Assembly (NCBI GenBank): GCA_018712515.1
Contig: DVGW01000050.1
Coordinates: 1-64,000 of the forward strand
Source of the DNA: Aphodovivens avicola
GTDB taxonomy: Bacteria; Actinomycetota; Coriobacteriia; Coriobacteriales; Eggerthellaceae
Length of the DNA: 64,000 nt
Direction of reading: 5' to 3'
Shown: positions 60,102-64,000 of the stretch, in pieces
How the letters are laid out: each line of letters opens with the position of its first letter
Position numbering within the stretch: position 1 is the stretch's first letter
The notes under the pieces: model-generated
Told to the model about the DNA's origin: nothing
Database searches by the model: none
Seen by the model: the letters and a program-made list of their open reading frames with translations, nothing else
Made by a program: the position numbers and the translations under genes

Positions 60102-60500
60102 GCTGCCCGCGCGCGTTTTGACGCCCGTTGATCCAAAAGAAGGGGATTTTGCGTAGGTGAAAGGGTTGGAAGCTCCAGAAAAAGCTTGCGTTTGCGGCTT
60201 CCTCCGGGTTTCCATCTGAGGCCATGCGCGATCGCAAGGCGGCCGACGCCCTCGCTGACCGCTCGAACCTGCGCATTATCGCCGAAAACTGGATCGCCCG
60301 CCGCAAAATCGCGTCCGAGGGCCTCTCCACACACGTTTTGTCGCTCCTCGGCATGCGGGACAGCGTTTTGAACCTCCCGGCGCGTCTTTGTGTCCCTTGT
60401 CCGTGGATTCGGGGTGTGCGGGCGCCGAAAGGCCCTGCGTTCACCTATAATTTTGATTTCGATCTTTGACTATTCTTGAAACCGAAGGGGGTGTGAGTTC
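60102..60500. other. Gap before the carboxylase operon, with its promoter
   Basis: No gene is supported; a frame at 60224-60469 has poor codon bias and no ribosome site. TATAAT at 60446-60451 is the best promoter, about 50 bases before ATG 60501. GGGGGTGTGAGTTC forms the ribosome region of the next gene. Confidence 0.5.
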
Positions 60501-62399
60501 ATGCCAAGGCTTCAGATCATGGATACGACCATCCGTGACGGCCAGCAGAGCCTGTGGGCCACGCGCATGCAGATCGGCGACATGCTTCCCATTCTGCCGA
60601 AGATGGACCGCGTCGGGTATTGGGCTATCGAGGCCTGGGGCGGTGCCACGTTCGACACCTGCCTGCGCTTCCTCGACGAGAATCCGTGGGAACGCCTGCG
60701 CTCGATCAAGGCGCAGACGCCCAACACGCCGCTCGCCATGCTTTCGCGCGGCCAGAACCTTGTCGGCTACAAACATTACTCACGCGAGATCTGCAACCGC
60801 TTCATCAAGGCCGCCAAGCGCAACGGCGTGCATGTCTTCCGCGTGTTCGACGCGCTCAACGACATCCGCAACGTCATCGACAACGCCGAGGCCATCAAGG
60901 AATGCGGCGGCCACTTCGAGGGCGCCATCTCCTACACGATCTCGCCGGTGCACACCCTCGACAGCTTCCTGGACTACGGCCAGCAGCTCAAGGACCTGGG
61001 TGCCGACTCCATCGCCATCAAGGACATGGCAGGCATGCTGACGCCGTACCGCACCGAGCGCCTGGTCAAGGCGTTCAACGCCGAGATCGGCCTGCCGCTG
61101 CACATCCACTGCCACTACGTCGGCGGCATGGCTCCTGCCAACATCATCAAGGCCGCCGAGGCGGGCGCCGCGATCGCCGACACGGCATCCGCGCCGCTGG
61201 CGTTCGGCAACTCCCAGCCCGCGGTCGAGATGGTCGTCGCCGCGCTGCAGGAGAGCAGCTACGACACCGGCCTCGACCTCGATCTGTTGTTTGAGATCGC
61301 CGAGTACTGGGAGGAAGTGCGCAAGCGCGGCCACTACAAGCGCGGCGTCTCCTCGCTCATCCACATGCAGGTGTACTCGCATCAGGTCCCGGGCGGCATG
61401 ATGAGTAACCTGGTCGCCCAGCTCGAGGGTCAAAACGCTGCCGACCGCCTGCCCGAGGTCATGGCGGAGATCCCCAAGGTCCGCGCCGAGGTCGGCTATC
61501 CGCCGCTGGTCACGCCGATGTCCCAGATCGTGGGCACCCAGGCCGTGTTCAACGTGCTCACCGGCAAGCGCTGGAGCATCGTCTCCAAGGAGATGAAGGA
61601 CTACATCTGCGGCTACTACGGCAAGGCGCCGGGCCGCATGGACAAGGACGTGGTCGCCAAGGTCGTGGGCAACAGCCAGATCCTGCCGCCCGACGTGGCG
61701 CCCGGCTCGCTTGTCACCACCACCTTCGACGAGGTGGCCGAGGAGATCGGGGATCTGGCCAAGAGCGAAGAGGACGTGCTGATGTACGCGCTCTTCCCCA
61801 ACGAGGCCCGCACCTATTTGAGCAAGCATCGCACATCCGAGAAGGTGGACTTCCTGTTGGAGCAGGAGTCCAGCCAAGCCAAGGAGGACGATTACGTGGA
61901 CATCAATCAGATTCGCGAACTGGTTCGCGTCGCCGAGGAAAGCGGCGTCGGCGAGATCGTAGTTGAAGAGGAGGGAATGCGCATCGCCGTGCGCATGCCC
62001 GGTTCGATGCCGGTCCAGGCAGCGCCCGTCGCCGCCGCTCCCGCAGCCGCCGCTCCGGTGGCAGCCGCCGCGCCGGTGGAGCAGGCTCCCGCTGCCGCGC
62101 CCGCCGATGACAAGTCCCGCCCGTCCACGTGGCACTGCGTGACGGCTCCGATGGTGGGCACGTTCTACACGTCCCCCGCTCCCGGCGAGCCGCCGTTCGT
62201 CAAGGTGGGCGACGAGGTGACCGCCAGCCAGACGCTGTGCATCATCGAGGCCATGAAGCTGATGAACGAGATCACCGCCGAGCAGATGGGCACCATCCGC
62301 GAGGTCTGCCTCGAGGACGCCACGCCCGTCGAGTTCGGCACCCCGCTGTTCTACATCGAGCCCAGCAGCGTTCCCGGTTCGGCTCCGGAGACGGCATGA
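60501..62399 (+). CDS. Carboxyltransferase subunit fused to an AccB-type biotin domain
   Basis: The 632-aa protein has an HMGL-like carboxyltransferase (about 1-275; DTTIRDGQQSLWATRM, CHYVGGMAPAN), a PYC/OADA-conserved region to about 450, an Ala/Pro linker, and a biotin-lipoyl domain with EAMKLMNEI (biotin Lys). Residues near 470 begin DINQIRELVRVAEESG, which is the AccB start, not OadA's. So a transcarboxylase/PycB-type subunit is joined to an acetyl-CoA-carboxylase-like carrier. With AccC next, it likely makes a pyruvate- or similar-specific carboxylase. No membrane decarboxylase subunit lies in the window. Confidence 0.87.
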   Translation: MPRLQIMDTTIRDGQQSLWATRMQIGDMLPILPKMDRVGYWAIEAWGGATFDTCLRFLDENPWERLRSIKAQTPNTPLAMLSRGQNLVGYKHYSREICNRFIKAAKRNGVHVFRVFDALNDIRNVIDNAEAIKECGGHFEGAISYTISPVHTLDSFLDYGQQLKDLGADSIAIKDMAGMLTPYRTERLVKAFNAEIGLPLHIHCHYVGGMAPANIIKAAEAGAAIADTASAPLAFGNSQPAVEMVVAALQESSYDTGLDLDLLFEIAEYWEEVRKRGHYKRGVSSLIHMQVYSHQVPGGMMSNLVAQLEGQNAADRLPEVMAEIPKVRAEVGYPPLVTPMSQIVGTQAVFNVLTGKRWSIVSKEMKDYICGYYGKAPGRMDKDVVAKVVGNSQILPPDVAPGSLVTTTFDEVAEEIGDLAKSEEDVLMYALFPNEARTYLSKHRTSEKVDFLLEQESSQAKEDDYVDINQIRELVRVAEESGVGEIVVEEEGMRIAVRMPGSMPVQAAPVAAAPAAAAPVAAAAPVEQAPAAAPADDKSRPSTWHCVTAPMVGTFYTSPAPGEPPFVKVGDEVTASQTLCIIEAMKLMNEITAEQMGTIREVCLEDATPVEFGTPLFYIEPSSVPGSAPETA

Positions 62400-63751
62400 T
62401 GTTCGACAAGATCCTAGTGGCCAATCGCGGCGAGGTCGCGCTGCGCGTGATGCGCGCGGCGCGCGAGCTGGGTGTGAAAACCGTCGCCGTGTACTCCACC
62501 GAGGATGCCGACACCTATCCGGTGCGCTACGCCGACGAGGCGGTGTGCATCGGGCCTGCCCAGGCGAATAAGAGCTACCTGGTGATCCCCAGCATCATCG
62601 CGGCCGCCAAAAACACCGGCGCCCAGGCGATCCATCCCGGCTACGGCTTCTTGGCCGAGAACGCCGACTTCGCCCGCGCCTGCATCGACAACGACATCGT
62701 GTTCATCGGCCCCTCGCCCGAGTGCATCGACCGCATGGGCGACAAGTCCGCCGCGCGCGAGACCATGAAGGCCTGCGGCGTGCCCACCGTGCCCGGCTCC
62801 GACGGCTGCATCGACACCGTCGAGGAGGCGCGCGCCTTCGCCGAGAACGTGGGCTTCCCCGTGCTCATCAAGGCGACTGCCGGCGGCGGCGGCAAGGGCA
62901 TGCGCGAGGTGCACGACCCCGCCGAGCTCGAGTCGCAGTACCTGGCCGCCCGCGCCGAGGCGGGCGCCGCGTTCGGCAACGACGGCGTCTACCTGGAGAA
63001 GCTCGTGCTCCGTCCGCGCCACGTCGAGGTCCAGGTGCTCGCCGACGACCACGGCAACCATATCTCGCTGTGCGAGCGCGACTGCTCGGTGCAGCGCCGC
63101 CATCAGAAGCTCATCGAGGAGGCCCCCTCGCCGGCGTTGACCGACGAGCTGCGCCGTGCGATGGGCGTCGCCGCCATCAAGGCGGTGCGTGCGGTCGACT
63201 ACCGCAACGCGGGCACCATCGAGTTCCTCTTGGACGAGAGCGGCAAGTTCTACTTCATGGAGATGAACACGCGCGTCCAGGTGGAGCATCCGGTCTCCGA
63301 GCAGATCACCGGCGTGGACATCATCAAGGAGCAGCTGCGCATCGCCGCCGGCGAGCCGATGAGCTGCGCCTCGCGCGCGCCGTTCGCGCCGTTCGGCCAC
63401 GCGATGGAGTTCCGCATCAACGCCGAGGATCCCGACCACGGCTTCCGTCCGTGCCCGGGCACCATCACGCGCTTCGAGCCCCCCGCGGGCCCGGGCGTGC
63501 GCGTCGAGAGCTACGTGCGCACCGGCTCGCGCATCTCGCCGTACTACGACTCGATGGTCGCCAAGCTGATCGTCTACGGCCAGGATCGCGAGGAGGTGCT
63601 GGCCCGCGGGCGTCGCGCGCTGGACGAGTTCGTCATCGAGGGCATCGCTACCACGCTGCCGTTCCATCGCCGCGTGCTGGACAACCAGGTGTTCTGCGAA
63701 GGCAAGGCGTGCACCGACTTCATCGAAACCCAGATGGGAGATTTGCTATGA
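62396..63751 (+). CDS. accC: Biotin carboxylase subunit
   Basis: The 451-aa ATP-grasp enzyme has ILVANRGEVALRVMRAA, GYGFLAENADFA, TAGGGGKGMR and MNTRVQVEHPVSE, with the usual Glu and Arg of biotin carboxylation. Its first bases overlap the upstream stop (ATGA), and its last overlap the Asp23 start. It charges the biotin of the preceding fused subunit, and possibly that of other carriers. Confidence 0.95.
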   Translation: MMFDKILVANRGEVALRVMRAARELGVKTVAVYSTEDADTYPVRYADEAVCIGPAQANKSYLVIPSIIAAAKNTGAQAIHPGYGFLAENADFARACIDNDIVFIGPSPECIDRMGDKSAARETMKACGVPTVPGSDGCIDTVEEARAFAENVGFPVLIKATAGGGGKGMREVHDPAELESQYLAARAEAGAAFGNDGVYLEKLVLRPRHVEVQVLADDHGNHISLCERDCSVQRRHQKLIEEAPSPALTDELRRAMGVAAIKAVRAVDYRNAGTIEFLLDESGKFYFMEMNTRVQVEHPVSEQITGVDIIKEQLRIAAGEPMSCASRAPFAPFGHAMEFRINAEDPDHGFRPCPGTITRFEPPAGPGVRVESYVRTGSRISPYYDSMVAKLIVYGQDREEVLARGRRALDEFVIEGIATTLPFHRRVLDNQVFCEGKACTDFIETQMGDLL

Positions 63752-64000
63752 GCGAATTGAACCTTGAAGGCATGGCCATCGCCCCCGGCGTCGTGGAGAC
63801 CATCGTCTCCATCGCCGTGCGCGAGGTGGAAGGCGTCGCGGCGGTCGGCTCCGCTGCGACCAAGGGCAACCTGCGCTCCATGCTGGGCGGCAAGCCGTCC
63901 ACCCAGGGCATCGAGCTCGAGGTGGACGAGGGCAGCAAGCTCAAGGTCGCCGCGCATGTCGACGTGTACTTCGGACAGGTCCTGCCCGAAGTCGCCGATC
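63748..64000 (+). CDS. Asp23/Gls24 family protein (3' end outside window)
   Basis: The first 84 codons are present. They show the Asp23/Gls24 pattern: MAIAPGVVETIVSIAVREVE, VAAVGSA, then GIELEVDEGSKLKVAAHVDV. ATG 63748 overlaps the accC stop by 4 bp. Members are envelope-stress or membrane-associated proteins, often next to nusB and acc genes. The gene is truncated by the window edge. Confidence 0.9.
   Translation, partial: MSELNLEGMAIAPGVVETIVSIAVREVEGVAAVGSAATKGNLRSMLGGKPSTQGIELEVDEGSKLKVAAHVDVYFGQVLPEVAD

Noticed and set aside
58245..60215. 656-aa minus-strand frame opposite pepP and efp
   Set aside because: Antisense shadow; composition is typical of reverse-complement reading of GC-rich codons, and it spans the efp terminator.
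60224..60469. 81-aa frame between efp and the carboxyltransferase
   Set aside because: Poor codon bias, no ribosome site, and the promoter of the next operon lies inside it.
1..64000. CRISPR arrays
   Set aside because: No series of regularly spaced identical repeats with unique spacers is visible; the tandem units at 37809 and 38279 have no spacers and no cas genes are nearby.

Overview
The window is high-GC bacterial DNA. Its chromosomal gene content and order (alaS-ruvX-mltG-yqeG-aroE, a shikimate cluster, efp, a carboxyltransferase fused to an AccB domain, accC, Asp23/Gls24) suggest a member of the Coriobacteriia, an anaerobic gut actinobacterial class. That placement is an inference from gene content; no species is claimed.

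There are two parts. Positions 1 to about 28,913 are one side of an integrative conjugative element (ICE) of the Tn1549/CTn type found in Firmicutes and gut Actinobacteria. Nearly all its genes lie on the minus strand. Read in transcription order (right to left) they are: a YraN-like protein, ParA, ParB, a class B sortase, an NlpC/P60-SpaA surface protein, the giant N6-methylase/SNF2 helicase with a TnpV gene embedded in another frame, a RelB/YoeB toxin-antitoxin pair, two cytosine-C5 methyltransferase homologues, a CHC2/toprim primase, MobC, the MobP-type relaxase, PcfB (DUF3801), an ArdC-like protein, VirD4, a VirB2-like pilin, VirB6, PrgI (VirB3-like), VirB4 and a CHAP-domain wall hydrolase. 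Two AT-richer cargo loci run the other way on the plus strand: a zinc-ribbon/helical-protein pair (4457-5711) and a HEPN-like gene (13145-13777). Both look like accessory, possibly defensive, modules. The right edge of the ICE is a 62-bp 3' piece of tRNA-Ala(CGC) at 28852-28913, followed by the tRNA's own terminator. The intact tRNA, the other att site and the integrase must lie left of the window.

Positions 28,914-64,000 are chromosome: acyl-ACP thioesterase, a DMT exporter, a CobW GTPase, a diguanylate cyclase, galU, a HerA-like ATPase, a D-2-hydroxyacid dehydrogenase, a 1.7-kb gene-free stretch holding repeats and two paralogous small-RNA candidates, a homocysteine-methyltransferase-like pair, MscS, a two-component system, a 6S RNA, rarA, a DUF948-like protein, an AI-2E family permease, alaS, ruvX, mltG, yqeG, the shikimate genes aroE-queD-aroC-aroK-aroB-aroQ, pepP, efp, and a biotin-dependent carboxylase operon ending in a partial Asp23/Gls24 gene.

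The chromosome also carries a dispersed family of hairpin repeats (five copies here). It shares a GACGCTGCG start, a hairpin with a CGAA tip, and an end resembling CTCGCTGACGTATGC. The stems differ in sequence between copies but stay paired. Together with the two C-rich small RNAs and the ICE cargo pair, these are the least explained features of the window.
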